Shown piece after piece: positions 55,747 through 64,000 of a DNA stretch of 64,000 nt. The stretch lies in NCBI RefSeq assembly GCF_002101815.1, contig NZ_LQPM01000007.1, forward strand, positions 124,001 to 188,000. The letters are read 5' to 3'. Below the pieces are notes generated by a model. It was not told the origin of the DNA and made no database searches. It saw only the letters and a program-made list of their open reading frames with translations. Within the stretch, counting starts at the first letter, position 1. Each line of letters starts with the position of its first letter. The position numbers and the translations under genes were made by a program. The stretch comes from Mycobacterium paraense (lineage in GTDB: Bacteria > Actinomycetota > Actinomycetes > Mycobacteriales > Mycobacteriaceae).

Positions 55747-56148
55747 TCAGACCGGAGTCCAGACTCCGTTGTTCCAGAAACCCCAGGCGTTGACGGTCGG
55801 GTTCCACATCAGCTGGGCGCCGGGCGCCCACGGTGGCGGGGGCGGCTGCGGCGGCGCCCAGCCCATCGTGGGTCCCCACGGTCCCGACCCCGCCGGACCG
55901 CTTTGGCCCGGCCGGCCTTGCCAGTCGTGGCACTGATGCCAGTCCCAGTTGTAGACGCTGCCCCAGCCCGGGTCCCACGGATCGCCGGGGCACCAATGGC
56001 TGTTGGGTACCGGTGCCGGAGCCGCCTGCGCCCAGGGGGCAAGGCCCAACGCGGACAACGCCAACCCGCAACCAAGCAGCAGGGTCGCGGACCGCCGAAC
56101 CCACGGACTCTTCTGCCTCAACGTCGCCATCGCCCTCGAATCCATCAC
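55747..56148 (-). CDS. Secreted tryptophan- and proline-rich protein
   Basis: 133 aa from GTG 56148 (ATG 56145 next). A signal peptide covers about residues 1-42, ending AQA-AP. The mature part has many tryptophans (HWCPGDPWDPGWGSVYNWDW, then FWNNGVWTPV), two cysteines and a proline run. It is translationally coupled to the upstream coiled-coil gene (TGATG overlap). No known domain was recognised. A wall-associated structural or binding role is possible. Confidence 0.7.
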   Translation of the reverse strand: MMDSRAMATLRQKSPWVRRSATLLLGCGLALSALGLAPWAQAAPAPVPNSHWCPGDPWDPGWGSVYNWDWHQCHDWQGRPGQSGPAGSGPWGPTMGWAPPQPPPPPWAPGAQLMWNPTVNAWGFWNNGVWTPV

Positions 56149-56534
56149 GGCGCGGCCGCCTGGTCCGGGGACGGCGGGATTTTGTGGAGGCGCCGCCGGG
56201 TTTCCGCGACCGCGCGCCTGATTTCGGCCGATTCCCGTTGGGCGGCGGCGTGCGCGCGCTCCTCGCGTTGGCCGGCGCGTTGCAGTCGCTGGCGCTCGCG
56301 TTGCTCGGTCGCGCCCTCGCGGACATCCGCCTGGCGCTCTCGGTCGTCGGCCGCCTGCTCGCGGACGTCTGCGATCCGGTCCCGCTCATCGGCGACGAGG
56401 TCGCGTTCGTCGGCGACCCGCTCGCGCCTCGAGAGCTCACCCTCGCGCAGCGCGATGGTCTCCGCGCGCCTCTCGAGCTCGGCGTCGGGATCGAGTCCGC
56501 CTGGCGTGGGGGCACGGCTTTCGGCAGCGACCAC
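56145..56534 (-). CDS. Charged heptad-repeat coiled-coil protein
   Basis: 129 aa. From about residue 40 there are five near-perfect seven-residue repeats: ADERDLV, ADERDRI, ADVREQA, ADDRERQ and ADVREGA. Further Arg/Glu-rich helix follows to the end. No signal peptide. Similar ADxRDxx repeats occur in actinobacterial proteins, some attached to signalling domains. It lies directly upstream of, and overlaps, the secreted Trp-rich protein gene. The function is unknown. Confidence 0.7.
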   Translation of the reverse strand: MVAAESRAPTPGGLDPDAELERRAETIALREGELSRRERVADERDLVADERDRIADVREQAADDRERQADVREGATEQRERQRLQRAGQREERAHAAAQRESAEIRRAVAETRRRLHKIPPSPDQAAAP

Positions 56535-56706
56535 GGCTCAACCTTAGCGCCGGGCGCGACCGCCTGCTCTGTCGCTGCCGTCGACGTTGAAGCACCCTGC
56601 CGGATTTCGACAGCACTGGTGATCGCAGCAAACCTCTTTGTGGGCCTGTATTTTCCGGTGACATGGTCGTATTGTGCTGCCGGAGGGCTACCAGTTAGGA
56701 ACGCCG

Positions 56707-57186
56707 ATGAGGAAGATCCCAGCGATAATGACCGTCGCGCTGGCCACCGTGGCTATCCCGCTCGCAGCACCGGCGTCCGCCGATCCGATGGCGCCCGACC
56801 AGCTGGTGAGTGGGATGTATAACCTCCACTTCCCGGATGGCAGCCTCGAAGATCAGACGTTCAAGGCCACCTCGTGCGGGATCGGCTGCGTCCAGGTCAA
56901 TTTCTCCAACACCTCGGGCCAGGCCCAGTTCTACGCCGATCGGTGGCACGCGAGCTTCCCGCCGAATCCAGCGGCGTGGCGTTGCCCCGACGGCTCTGTG
57001 CACAGGGGCTTCGACGAATGGACCTGGGACCCCGCCACGGGAGTGGGCAGCAGGGTTGTCGTCCGAACCGAGGCGGCCTGCGGGTATACGGACCACAGCA
57101 GCGTACCCATCGCGCACCGCTTCGCCTTGACCAAGCTGAGCGGCCAGTCGGCGCAGCCGGGCAGTCTCGCACCCGCCATCGCGTAG
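56707..57186 (+). CDS. Secreted hypothetical protein
   Basis: 159 aa from ATG 56707. The signal peptide is RKIPAIMTVALATVAIPLAA with cleavage near ASA-DP. The mature domain has cysteines in SCGIGC, WRCPDG and AACGYT, suggesting two disulfides, and a conserved-looking GFDEWTWDPATG. It resembles small exported mycobacterial proteins without an assigned role. It starts 172 bases from the divergent coiled-coil gene. Confidence 0.75.
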   Translation: MRKIPAIMTVALATVAIPLAAPASADPMAPDQLVSGMYNLHFPDGSLEDQTFKATSCGIGCVQVNFSNTSGQAQFYADRWHASFPPNPAAWRCPDGSVHRGFDEWTWDPATGVGSRVVVRTEAACGYTDHSSVPIAHRFALTKLSGQSAQPGSLAPAIA

Positions 57187-57274
57187 CGGCCTCATCGGCC
57201 GATTGCGCCCATCGAAGTAAGTGACGCAGCTCCGGTGCGATCAACTTTGCCCGTCCGAGTTCAGGAGTAACCCC

Positions 57275-57775
57275 ATGGCCGATGCCGATGCCGCAGCGAT
57301 CCGCGCGGCGCGAGCCAACTGGGTCAGCGAGCACCTCGAGGCCTATTTGGCCTCCGGTGGCACGCGGGGCCACATCATGGACGTGAGTGCGGTCGGCGGC
57401 CGCGCGATGACGACGCACTGCTTGATCCGATGCACGGGTCGCAAGTCGGCGAAGGTCTATGTCAGGCCGTTGATCTACGGCAACTTCGGAGGCGAGATCG
57501 TGATCGTCGCGTCAAAGGGCGGCGCCGACACGCATCCTGAGTGGTACTTGAACCTCTTGGCGAGCAACACAATCGGTGTGCAAATCGCGACCCAAGCGTT
57601 CGAGGCGACGTGGCGGGAACCCGAAGGCGAGGAGCGCCATCAGGTGTGGGCGTATATGGCTCACCTGTACCCGCCCTACCTCGCTTATCAGCAGTCGACC
57701 AGCCGCAAAATCCCGCTGGTGATGTTGACGCCCGGACGGCCGATCGAGGTCTTCTCCGCGGATGACTCGCAATAG
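57275..57775 (+). CDS. Deazaflavin (F420)-dependent nitroreductase-family protein
   Basis: 166 aa from ATG 57275, with CAGGAG eight to ten bases upstream. The split-barrel pattern of Ddn-like proteins is present: RCTGRKSAKVYVRPLIYGNF, IVIVASKGGADTHPEWYLNL and ATQAFEATWREPEGEER. HPEWYLNLLAS is the diagnostic helix. It probably uses reduced F420 to reduce a quinone or enone. From 57776 to 58004 no supported gene follows. Confidence 0.88.
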   Translation: MADADAAAIRAARANWVSEHLEAYLASGGTRGHIMDVSAVGGRAMTTHCLIRCTGRKSAKVYVRPLIYGNFGGEIVIVASKGGADTHPEWYLNLLASNTIGVQIATQAFEATWREPEGEERHQVWAYMAHLYPPYLAYQQSTSRKIPLVMLTPGRPIEVFSADDSQ

Positions 57776-58004
57776 CTTCCCGGACTGCACGCCACAGCCC
57801 TGATCATGGGCCCGGCAGTCGTCTTTCGCCTGCCACGCCACGCCGGGCACCGGGTTCGCCAGGTCCGCCGGCCTCCTGGTGAAACCACGAATGGCGCGGT
57901 AGAAGGACCAAAGTTGTTCAGGTGTAGGGATTCTCGGCGCCACGCCAGCCCTCACGATCGCTTACTACCGAATGAGTAACTACCGGTCTGCGAGTGAAGT
58001 TTGC

Positions 58005-59078
58005 CTAAACGTTGAACCGGAACTCGACCACGTCGCCGTCGGCCATGACGTAGTCCTTGCCCTCCATGCGGACCTTGCCGGCCGCCTTGGCCGCGGCCAT
58101 GGACCCGGCGGCGATTAGGTCGTCGTAGGACACGATTTCGGCTTTGATGAAGCCCTTTTCGAAGTCGGTGTGGATGACCCCGGCGGCCTTGGGCGCGGTG
58201 TCGCCTTGATGAATGACCCACGCGCGGGACTCTTTTGGGCCCGCCGTCAGGAAGGTCTGCAGCTTGAGCGTGTGAAAGCCCGCCCGGGCCAGCGCGTCCA
58301 GGCCGCGCTCGGTCTGCCCGATCGACTCCAGTAGCTCGGCGGCCGACTCGTCGTCGAGCTCGATGAGCTCGGATTCGATTGCGGCGTCGAGGAATACGGC
58401 GTCGGCGGGCGCGACGAGCCGGCGCAGCTCGGCCACGCGCGCGGCGTCGGTGAGCACCGCCTCGTCGGCGTTGAAGACGTACAGGAAGGGCTTGGTGGTC
58501 AACAGGTTGAGCTCGCGCAGCAACGACACGTCGGCGCCCGCGGCGAACAGCGTCTTGCCGCCGTCCAGCACCGCCTGGGCGGCGACGGCCGCGTCATAAA
58601 CGGGCCGGCGCTCCTTGTTGGTGCGCGCCTCCTTCTCCAGCCTCGGCAGCGCGCGCTCGAGCGTTTGCATGTCGGCCAGGATGAGTTCGGTTTCGACGAC
58701 CTCGATGTCGGATTTCGGATCGACCTCTCCCGCCACATGCGTCACGTCGTCATCGGAGAAGACCCGCACCACCTGGCAGATGGCGTCGCACTCGCGGATG
58801 TGGGCCAGGAACTTGTTGCCCAGCCCGGCGCCCTCCGACGCGCCCTGGACCAGCCCGGCGATGTCGACGAAGGTGACCGGCGCCGGGACGATGCGCTCGG
58901 AACCGAACAGCTCCGCCAGCTTGTCCAGCCGCGGGTCCGGCAGCGAAACCACGCCCTCGTTGGGCTCGATCGTCGCGAACGGGTAGTTCGCCGCCACCAC
59001 GTTGTTCCTGGTCAGCGCGTTGAACAGCGTCGACTTGCCCACATTCGGCAGGCCCACGATTCCCAGGCTCAGGCTCAC
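58005..59078 (-). CDS. ychF: Redox-regulated ATPase YchF
   Basis: 357 aa. The P-loop LPNVGKST, switch region NYPFATIEPNEG, DIAGLVQGASEGAGLGN and the altered G4 motif FNADE (which favours ATP over GTP) define YchF/OLA1. The C-terminal TGS-like domain ends VRMEGKDYVMADGDVVEFRF. It binds ribosomes and influences stress responses. It corresponds to Rv1112 and is divergent from the DUF6542 gene. Confidence 0.95.
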   Translation of the reverse strand: MSLSLGIVGLPNVGKSTLFNALTRNNVVAANYPFATIEPNEGVVSLPDPRLDKLAELFGSERIVPAPVTFVDIAGLVQGASEGAGLGNKFLAHIRECDAICQVVRVFSDDDVTHVAGEVDPKSDIEVVETELILADMQTLERALPRLEKEARTNKERRPVYDAAVAAQAVLDGGKTLFAAGADVSLLRELNLLTTKPFLYVFNADEAVLTDAARVAELRRLVAPADAVFLDAAIESELIELDDESAAELLESIGQTERGLDALARAGFHTLKLQTFLTAGPKESRAWVIHQGDTAPKAAGVIHTDFEKGFIKAEIVSYDDLIAAGSMAAAKAAGKVRMEGKDYVMADGDVVEFRFNV

Positions 59079-59200
59079 GGGGATTCAAGTGTAGGGCGCA
59101 GCGGGGCGCGGCGTTCATGCGTGTGCGACGCCGTGGCACGCCAGCGGTCCCTAACAAGGTCTTTACGGGCGTTTCGGCCCATTCCCGGTACGGTCTACAT

Positions 59201-60316
59201 GTGTCAGAACAGCGGGCAAGATCGGCGGTCGAGGCTAGCCACCGCTCGATTCACCCCAACATCCCAGGTGTGCCGTGGTGGGCGGCCCTGGTCCTGGCTA
59301 TCACCGCGACGGCCGTCGGTTATGCGATCGACGCCGGCCACAAGGATTTGACGCACGTCTTCGCCGGCTTCTATATAGCCGGCTGCGTGGCCGCGGTGCT
59401 GGCCGTGCGGCAGGACGGCGTGTTCACCGCGATCATTCAGCCCCCGCTGATTCTTTTCTGCGCGGTGCCGGGCGCCTACTGGATGTTTCATGGACGCAAG
59501 ATCGGCAACCTCAAAGACCTCCTGATCAACTGCGGCTATCCGCTCATCGAGCGTTTCCCGCTGATGCTGGGCACTGCGGGCGCCGTGCTGCTCATCGGGC
59601 TGGTGCGGTGGTATTTCGGGAAGTCGCAGCCGGCGGCCGCGGAAGCCAAGGACGACGACGCCGCGGCCGCGGGAACGCGCAGCTCGTTCGTCGGGGCCCT
59701 TGGCGCGAAACTGAATTCGCTGCTCGGCCTCGGTGGCGCCGAGGAGGACGAGGCGCCCAGCGACTCCAAGCGCGCCCGTCAGACCGGTCGTTCGCCCAAA
59801 GCCGCTTCGCGGACCGGCCGCACGACGCGCGGCGATCGGCCCGAGCGCGCCACCCGGGCGCACTCCCGGCGTGCCCGACCCCCGGTGGACGACGAACGCG
59901 ATCCCAGAGACGCCCGCGACGAGCGGCCGCGGCGCCGCCGCCCGGCGCCGCCCCGCGACTTCGACCCCGCCGACCCGCCGCCCCGGCCGCGCCGCCGCCC
60001 CAGGCCGCACGACGATCCCGACATCCGGCAGCCGCGCGAAACCCGTCGCGAGCCGCGCACCCGCCGCAATCCCTACGAACGGCCCTACGAACGCCCGGCG
60101 CCTCGCGGCAGCCGCTTCGACGGCTACGAGCCTTACGAGCCCTACGAGCCCCGGCGCCGCCGCGCCACCCCCACCGGGAACGGCTCCAACCCGACACACC
60201 ACCCGATCTCACAAGTGCGCTACCGCGATTCGGGCACGTCCGACGAGCCCGGACCCGAGCGTCGCCGCCGCGCGCCGCGCGGCTTTCCGACGGAGTCCTG
60301 GGAGTACGAAGGCTAG
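59201..60316 (+). CDS. DUF6542 membrane protein with basic, disordered tail
   Basis: 371 aa from GTG 59201. The N-terminal 150 residues have four hydrophobic helices ([68 protein letters not shown]). The remaining 200 residues are rich in Arg, Pro and Asp with tandem [10 protein letters not shown] and [10 protein letters not shown] stretches, so probably disordered. It corresponds to Rv1111c. The stop overlaps the convergent ispH gene by four bases. The function is unknown. Confidence 0.82.
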   Translation: MSEQRARSAVEASHRSIHPNIPGVPWWAALVLAITATAVGYAIDAGHKDLTHVFAGFYIAGCVAAVLAVRQDGVFTAIIQPPLILFCAVPGAYWMFHGRKIGNLKDLLINCGYPLIERFPLMLGTAGAVLLIGLVRWYFGKSQPAAAEAKDDDAAAAGTRSSFVGALGAKLNSLLGLGGAEEDEAPSDSKRARQTGRSPKAASRTGRTTRGDRPERATRAHSRRARPPVDDERDPRDARDERPRRRRPAPPRDFDPADPPPRPRRRPRPHDDPDIRQPRETRREPRTRRNPYERPYERPAPRGSRFDGYEPYEPYEPRRRRATPTGNGSNPTHHPISQVRYRDSGTSDEPGPERRRRAPRGFPTESWEYEG

Positions 60317-61311
60317 CGAGCCGACCTGATCTCGCGGGGCAGCGCGAACACCAGGGTTTCCTGGGCCGTCGTCACCGGCTGCACCACGTCGAAGCCGCAG
60401 TCGGCCAGCCGCTCCAGCACGCCCCGGACCAGCACCTCGGGGACCGACGCGCCGGAGGTGACGCCCACCGTGGTGACGCCCTCCAACCACGCCGGGTCGA
60501 TGTCGTCGGCCCAGTCGACCAGGTAGGCGGCGGCGGCTCCGCCGCCCTTCGCCACCTCGACCAGGCGCACCGAATTCGACGAGTTGCGCGATCCGACGAC
60601 GATCACCAGCTCGCACTCGGGCGCCATCGCCTTGACCGCGACCTGCCGGTTCTGGGTGGCGTAGCAAATGTCGTCGCTGGGCGGGTCCTGCAAATTCGGG
60701 AAACGCTGCCGCAGCCGCTCGACGATTTCCATGGTCTCGTCCACCGAGAGCGTGGTCTGCGACAGCCACACCACCTTGTTCTCGTCGCGCACGGTGACGT
60801 TCGCCACTGCGGCGACCCCGTCGACCAGCTGGACGTGCTCGGGGGCCTCGCCGGCCGTCCCGATGACCTCCTCGTGGCCCTCGTGGCCGATGAGCAGGAT
60901 GTCGTAGTCGTCCCTGGCGAACCGCCTGGCCTCGTTGTGCACCTTGGTCACCAGGGGGCAGGTGGCGTCGATGGTGTGCAGGTTGCGTTCGGCGGCCGCC
61001 GCGTACACGGTCGGCGCGACGCCGTGCGCGGAGAACACCACGATGGCACCCTCGGGCACCTCGTCGGTCTCCTGGACGAAAACGGCGCCGGCCTTTTCCA
61101 GGGTGTCGACCACGTGCCGGTTGTGCACGATCTCGTGGCGCACGTAGACGGGCGCGCCGTGCTTTTCCAGGGCGCGCTCCACCGTCTCGACGGCCCGGTC
61201 CACCCCCGCGCAGTAGCCACGCGGCTCCGCCAGGAGCACCCTCCTGCGGACCGGGTCGTTGACTACCGAGCTGGCCGCACCGGGAATTCCCATGTCAACA
61301 GTCGGCGGCAT
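60313..61311 (-). CDS. ispH: 4-hydroxy-3-methylbut-2-enyl diphosphate reductase
   Basis: 332 aa. Three iron-sulfur cysteines are in [19 protein letters not shown] and [11 protein letters not shown], and the substrate histidines are in VRHEIVHN and GHEGHEEV. Last enzyme of the non-mevalonate isoprenoid route, making IPP and DMAPP. It corresponds to lytB2 (Rv1110). ATG 61311 gives a 20-residue leader before [11 protein letters not shown]; a later start at 61293 is possible. Confidence 0.96.
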   Translation of the reverse strand: MPPTVDMGIPGAASSVVNDPVRRRVLLAEPRGYCAGVDRAVETVERALEKHGAPVYVRHEIVHNRHVVDTLEKAGAVFVQETDEVPEGAIVVFSAHGVAPTVYAAAAERNLHTIDATCPLVTKVHNEARRFARDDYDILLIGHEGHEEVIGTAGEAPEHVQLVDGVAAVANVTVRDENKVVWLSQTTLSVDETMEIVERLRQRFPNLQDPPSDDICYATQNRQVAVKAMAPECELVIVVGSRNSSNSVRLVEVAKGGGAAAAYLVDWADDIDPAWLEGVTTVGVTSGASVPEVLVRGVLERLADCGFDVVQPVTTAQETLVFALPREIRSAR

Positions 61312-61376
61312 GACATTCAGGGTACCGGCAGGCGGCGGGCTTGGAGTTGGCCGCGGGTTAAGGCAGTCTGGGACTC

Positions 61377-61976
61377 ATGGCTACTGCACCGTACGGAGTT
61401 CGGCTGATAGTCGGCGCGGCGACAGTCGCCGTCGAGGAGACGATGAAGCTGCCGAAGACGATCCTGATGTATCCCATGACGGTTGTCAGCACCGCGGCCC
61501 ACCTGGTGATGCGGTTCCAGCAAAACCTGGCCGAGCTGGTGATCAAGGGCGACAGCACCCTGGAGTCGATCTTTCCGCCCAAGGACGAGAAGCCGGAGTG
61601 GGCGACCTTCGACGAGGACCTGCCCGAGGACGCGATCGAAGCCGGCAACGCCGCGCCGGAAGGCGGCGACGGCGAGCGCAGGGCCGAGGGGCGATTCGCG
61701 CTGTACTCGGTCGCCGACGCGCACGAGGACGCCAGCGCGCTCGTCAAGCCGGCCAGGCAATCGAAGGCTGCCGCCACCAAGACAGCGGCGCCGGAACCGG
61801 CGGTGGTGGCCGAACTCGACTACGCGAGCCTGACCCTGGCCCAGCTGCGGGCCCGGCTGCAATCGCTCAGCGTCGACGAACTCGAGGCGCTGCTGGCCTA
61901 CGAGCAGGCGACCAAGGCCCGCGCCCCGTTCCAGACGCTGCTCGCCAACAGGATCACCCGCGCGAACGCGAAGTGA
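61377..61976 (+). CDS. Lipid droplet-associated protein
   Basis: 199 aa. The N-terminal part has a hydrophobic, amphipathic segment ([20 protein letters not shown] and [20 protein letters not shown]) followed by an acidic linker and a C-terminal helix [19 protein letters not shown] resembling SAP-like motifs. It matches the family named lipid droplet-associated protein and corresponds to Rv1109c. Its stop shares bases with the xseA start, so the two are coupled. Confidence 0.85.
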   Translation: MATAPYGVRLIVGAATVAVEETMKLPKTILMYPMTVVSTAAHLVMRFQQNLAELVIKGDSTLESIFPPKDEKPEWATFDEDLPEDAIEAGNAAPEGGDGERRAEGRFALYSVADAHEDASALVKPARQSKAAATKTAAPEPAVVAELDYASLTLAQLRARLQSLSVDELEALLAYEQATKARAPFQTLLANRITRANAK

Positions 61977-63220
61977 GCCAAGCTAACCCCGACGCGAACT
62001 CCGCGGAGAACCCCTTTCCGGTGCGCGCGGTGGCGATCCGGGTCGCGGGCTGGATCGACCGGCTGGGCACCGTCTGGGTCGAGGGCCAATTGGCCCAGAT
62101 TTCGATGCGGCCCAACGCCAAAACGGTGTTCATGGTGCTGCGGGACCCGGCCGCCGACATGTCGCTGACCGTGACGTGTTCGCGCGACCTGGTCGCCAAC
62201 GCGCCGGTGCGGCTCGACGAGGGCACCCAGGTGGTGGTCTGCGGCAAGCCCTCGTTCTACACCGGGCGGGGCACCTTTTCGTTGCGGCTCAGCGAGATTC
62301 GCGCCGTCGGCGTCGGGGAGCTGCTGGCGCGCATCGACCGGCTGCGCCGCCTGCTGGACGCCGAGGGCCTGTTCGACCCGCGGCTCAAGCGGCCAATCCC
62401 CTTCCTGCCCAACATGATCGGGCTGATCACCGGGCGGGCCAGCGCCGCCGAACACGACGTGACGACCGTGGCCGGCGCGCGCTGGCCGGCGGTGCGTTTC
62501 GCCGTGCGCAACACCGCGGTGCAGGGGCCCAACGCGGTCGCGCAGATCGTCGAGGCGCTGGCCGAACTCGACCGCCACCCCGAGGTAGACGTGATCGTGG
62601 TGGCCCGCGGCGGCGGAAGCGTCGAGGATTTGCTCCCGTTCTCCGACGAGACGCTGTGCCGCGCGATCGCGGCGTGCCGCACCCCCGTCATCAGCGCGGT
62701 GGGCCACGAACCCGACAACCCGCTGTGCGACCTGGTCGCCGACCTGCGCGCGGCCACCCCCACCGACGCCGCCAAGCGGGTGGTCCCCGACACCGCCGCC
62801 GAGCAGCGGCTCATCGACGACCTGCGCCGGCGCAGCGCGCAGGCCCTGCGCAGCTGGGTGTCGCGCGAGCAGCGCCACCTGAGCCAGCTGCGCAGCCGGC
62901 CGGTGCTCGCCGAACCGCTGACGGCCTTGACCGCGCGCGCCGACGAAATCCACCGCGCGCGCTCGGCTGTGCGCCGCGACATCCGGCGGCTGGTCGCCGC
63001 GGAGACCGACCGCGTCGGGCACCTGAGCGCGCGGCTGGCCACGCTGGGCCCGGCCGCCACCTTGGCCCGCGGCTACGCCGTGGTGCAGGCGCTTCCCGAC
63101 GCCGGAGCCGCGACGGTGCTGCGCTCGGTCGACGACGCGCCCGCCGGCACCCGGCTGCGGGTGCGGGTGGCCGACGGCGCCGTGGCGGCCGTGAGCGAGG
63201 GAGGCACCGATGGCCACTGA
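61973..63220 (+). CDS. xseA: Exodeoxyribonuclease VII large subunit
   Basis: 415 aa from GTG 61973, overlapping the previous stop by four bases (GTGA). The N-terminal OB-fold is [21 protein letters not shown]. The catalytic core has [34 protein letters not shown] and [20 protein letters not shown] (in parts). The C-terminal coiled coil contains [20 protein letters not shown]. It degrades single-stranded DNA with XseB. The xseB start overlaps its end by 11 bases. Confidence 0.96.
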   Translation: MSQANPDANSAENPFPVRAVAIRVAGWIDRLGTVWVEGQLAQISMRPNAKTVFMVLRDPAADMSLTVTCSRDLVANAPVRLDEGTQVVVCGKPSFYTGRGTFSLRLSEIRAVGVGELLARIDRLRRLLDAEGLFDPRLKRPIPFLPNMIGLITGRASAAEHDVTTVAGARWPAVRFAVRNTAVQGPNAVAQIVEALAELDRHPEVDVIVVARGGGSVEDLLPFSDETLCRAIAACRTPVISAVGHEPDNPLCDLVADLRAATPTDAAKRVVPDTAAEQRLIDDLRRRSAQALRSWVSREQRHLSQLRSRPVLAEPLTALTARADEIHRARSAVRRDIRRLVAAETDRVGHLSARLATLGPAATLARGYAVVQALPDAGAATVLRSVDDAPAGTRLRVRVADGAVAAVSEGGTDGH

Positions 63221-63446
63221 CGAGGAGCAGCCGATTACGCCCATTAGTCAGCTCGGCTACGAAGCCTGCCGCGACGAGTTGATCGAGGTGGTGCGGCTGC
63301 TCGAGCAGGGCGGCCTGGACCTGGACGCGTCGCTGAAGCTGTGGGAGCGAGGCGAGGAACTCGCAAGACGCTGTGAAGAGCACTTAGCTGGCGCCCGCAA
63401 GCGGGTGGAGGACGCGCTCGCGGCGGGCCAGCCGGACGAGGGCTGA
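63210..63446 (+). CDS. xseB: Exodeoxyribonuclease VII small subunit
   Basis: 78 aa. It has the small-subunit helix pair [20 protein letters not shown] and [20 protein letters not shown]. It binds the coiled coil of XseA. It overlaps xseA by 11 bases, the normal operon order. ATG 63210 is the only sensible start. Confidence 0.94.
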   Translation: MATDEEQPITPISQLGYEACRDELIEVVRLLEQGGLDLDASLKLWERGEELARRCEEHLAGARKRVEDALAAGQPDEG

Positions 63447-63482
63447 CGGACGGCGGTGTCACCGCACCAGCCGGCGGAGCTT

Positions 63483-63496
63483 TGGAACACGTTTCA
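63483..63496. promoter_or_regulatory. KstR-like operator upstream of the hydroxysteroid dehydrogenase
   Basis: TGGAACACGTTTCA fits the KstR consensus TNNAACNNGTTNNA at every fixed position. It lies 27 bp before the ATG at 63524, in a place suited to block transcription. The outer bases are not symmetric, so it is weaker than the perfect palindrome at 14020. Confidence 0.5.
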
Positions 63497-63523
63497 GTTT
63501 TTCTCGGCTATGCTTCGCGAACT

Positions 63524-64000
63524 ATGGGTGATCCATCACTGACGACCGAACTGGGCCGGGTCCTGGTCACCGGCGGCTCGGGGTTTGTCGGCGCCAACCT
63601 CGTGACCACGCTGCTCGACCGCGGACACCGGGTGCGGTCGTTCGACCGCGCCCCCTCGCCGCTTGCCGAGCACCCCAACCTGGAGGTGCTGCAGGGCGAC
63701 ATCACCGACGCGGGCGTTTGCGCGGCGGCGGTGGACGGCATCGACACGGTGTTCCACACCGCCGCGCTCATCGAGCTGATGGGCGGCGCGTCGGTCAGCG
63801 ACGAATACCGTCAGCGCAGCTTCGCCGTCAACGTCGGCGGCACCGAGAACCTGGTGCACGCGGGGCGGGCGGCCGGGGTGAAGCGGTTCGTCTACACCTC
63901 GTCCAACAGCGTGGTGATGGGCGGGCAGAACATCGCAGGCGGTGACGAGACGCTGCCCTACACCGACAGGTTCAACGACCTCTACACCGAGACCAAGGTG
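63524..64000 (+). CDS. 3-beta-hydroxysteroid dehydrogenase family protein (partial)
   Basis: The first 159 codons are in the window; the rest runs off the right edge. The extended-SDR cofactor motif is VTGGSGFVGANLVTTLLDRG, followed by LQGDITD and FHTAALIELMGG, then NVGGTENLVHAGRAAGVKRF and YTSSNSV, the catalytic serine strand. It matches the mycobacterial cholesterol dehydrogenase, which oxidises the 3-beta-hydroxyl and isomerises the double bond; from memory Rv1106c lies next to xseB. ATG 63524 is chosen over ATG 63510, which is in another frame. Confidence 0.88.
   Translation, partial: MGDPSLTTELGRVLVTGGSGFVGANLVTTLLDRGHRVRSFDRAPSPLAEHPNLEVLQGDITDAGVCAAAVDGIDTVFHTAALIELMGGASVSDEYRQRSFAVNVGGTENLVHAGRAAGVKRFVYTSSNSVVMGGQNIAGGDETLPYTDRFNDLYTETKV

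Noticed and set aside
57512..57955. Minus-strand frame with a sensible start (RAGVAPRIPTPEQLWSFYRA)
   Set aside because: Two-thirds of it is antisense to the F420-type gene; the first 60 codons could be a fragment but there is no second line of evidence.

Overview
The window is chromosomal DNA of a slow-growing Mycobacterium. The evidence is the very high GC content, ATGA-type gene overlaps, a PE/PPE/PE_PGRS set, F420-linked and lipid-related enzymes, and gene content and order that, from memory of the H37Rv annotation, follow the Rv1106c-Rv1133c block in reverse, with several insertions. A PE_PGRS gene argues against a plain M. avium-type genome, but I cannot name the species. I see no tRNA, rRNA, CRISPR array, insertion sequence or prophage.

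Region 1-9.5 kb: the 5' part of a NorD-like VWA gene (minus strand), then a plus-strand catabolic cluster: an MFE2-like SDR, two unequal acyl-CoA dehydrogenases that look like a heteromeric pair, a nitroreductase, a double-domain TetR regulator, a second SDR, an atypical SDR and a shortened P450. A 14-bp motif occurs at both ends of the first block, which suggests the TetR protein controls it. Region 9.6-14 kb: a cobalamin riboswitch and metE, then a convergent DUF3556 membrane protein with a perfect KstR-type palindrome at its start.

Region 14-27 kb: a GntR regulator divergent from an LLM flavin monooxygenase, a CaiB/BaiF CoA-transferase and a CitE-like acyl-CoA lyase. These converge on a tight minus-strand operon prpD-prpB-prpC-pyruvate carboxylase, with a PrpR/RamB-type regulator divergent from prpD. 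Together they suggest a module that makes and consumes propionyl-CoA, pyruvate and oxaloacetate.

Region 27-41.5 kb (accessory): diguanylate cyclase, amine oxidase, a diverged MddA/NnrU-like membrane methyltransferase, two tandem PPE genes preceded by a truncated PE gene, a cyclase-ATPase-LuxR regulator, a double-module PE_PGRS gene, DoxX, and a Rossmann protein that seems to start with ATC.

Region 41.5-64 kb (mostly conserved core): short PpdK and a winged-helix partner, a WS/DGAT-like protein, EphC, a TetR, VOC and amidohydrolase genes, BpoB-like hydrolase, gnd-zwf, adenylate cyclase, permuted papain-like and NlpC/P60-like proteins, small secreted proteins, an F420-type oxidoreductase, YchF, a DUF6542 protein, IspH, a lipid-droplet protein, xseAB, and the start of a 3-beta-hydroxysteroid dehydrogenase with a KstR-like box upstream. 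Gene decay is visible at 33.6, 52.9 and 55.1 kb.
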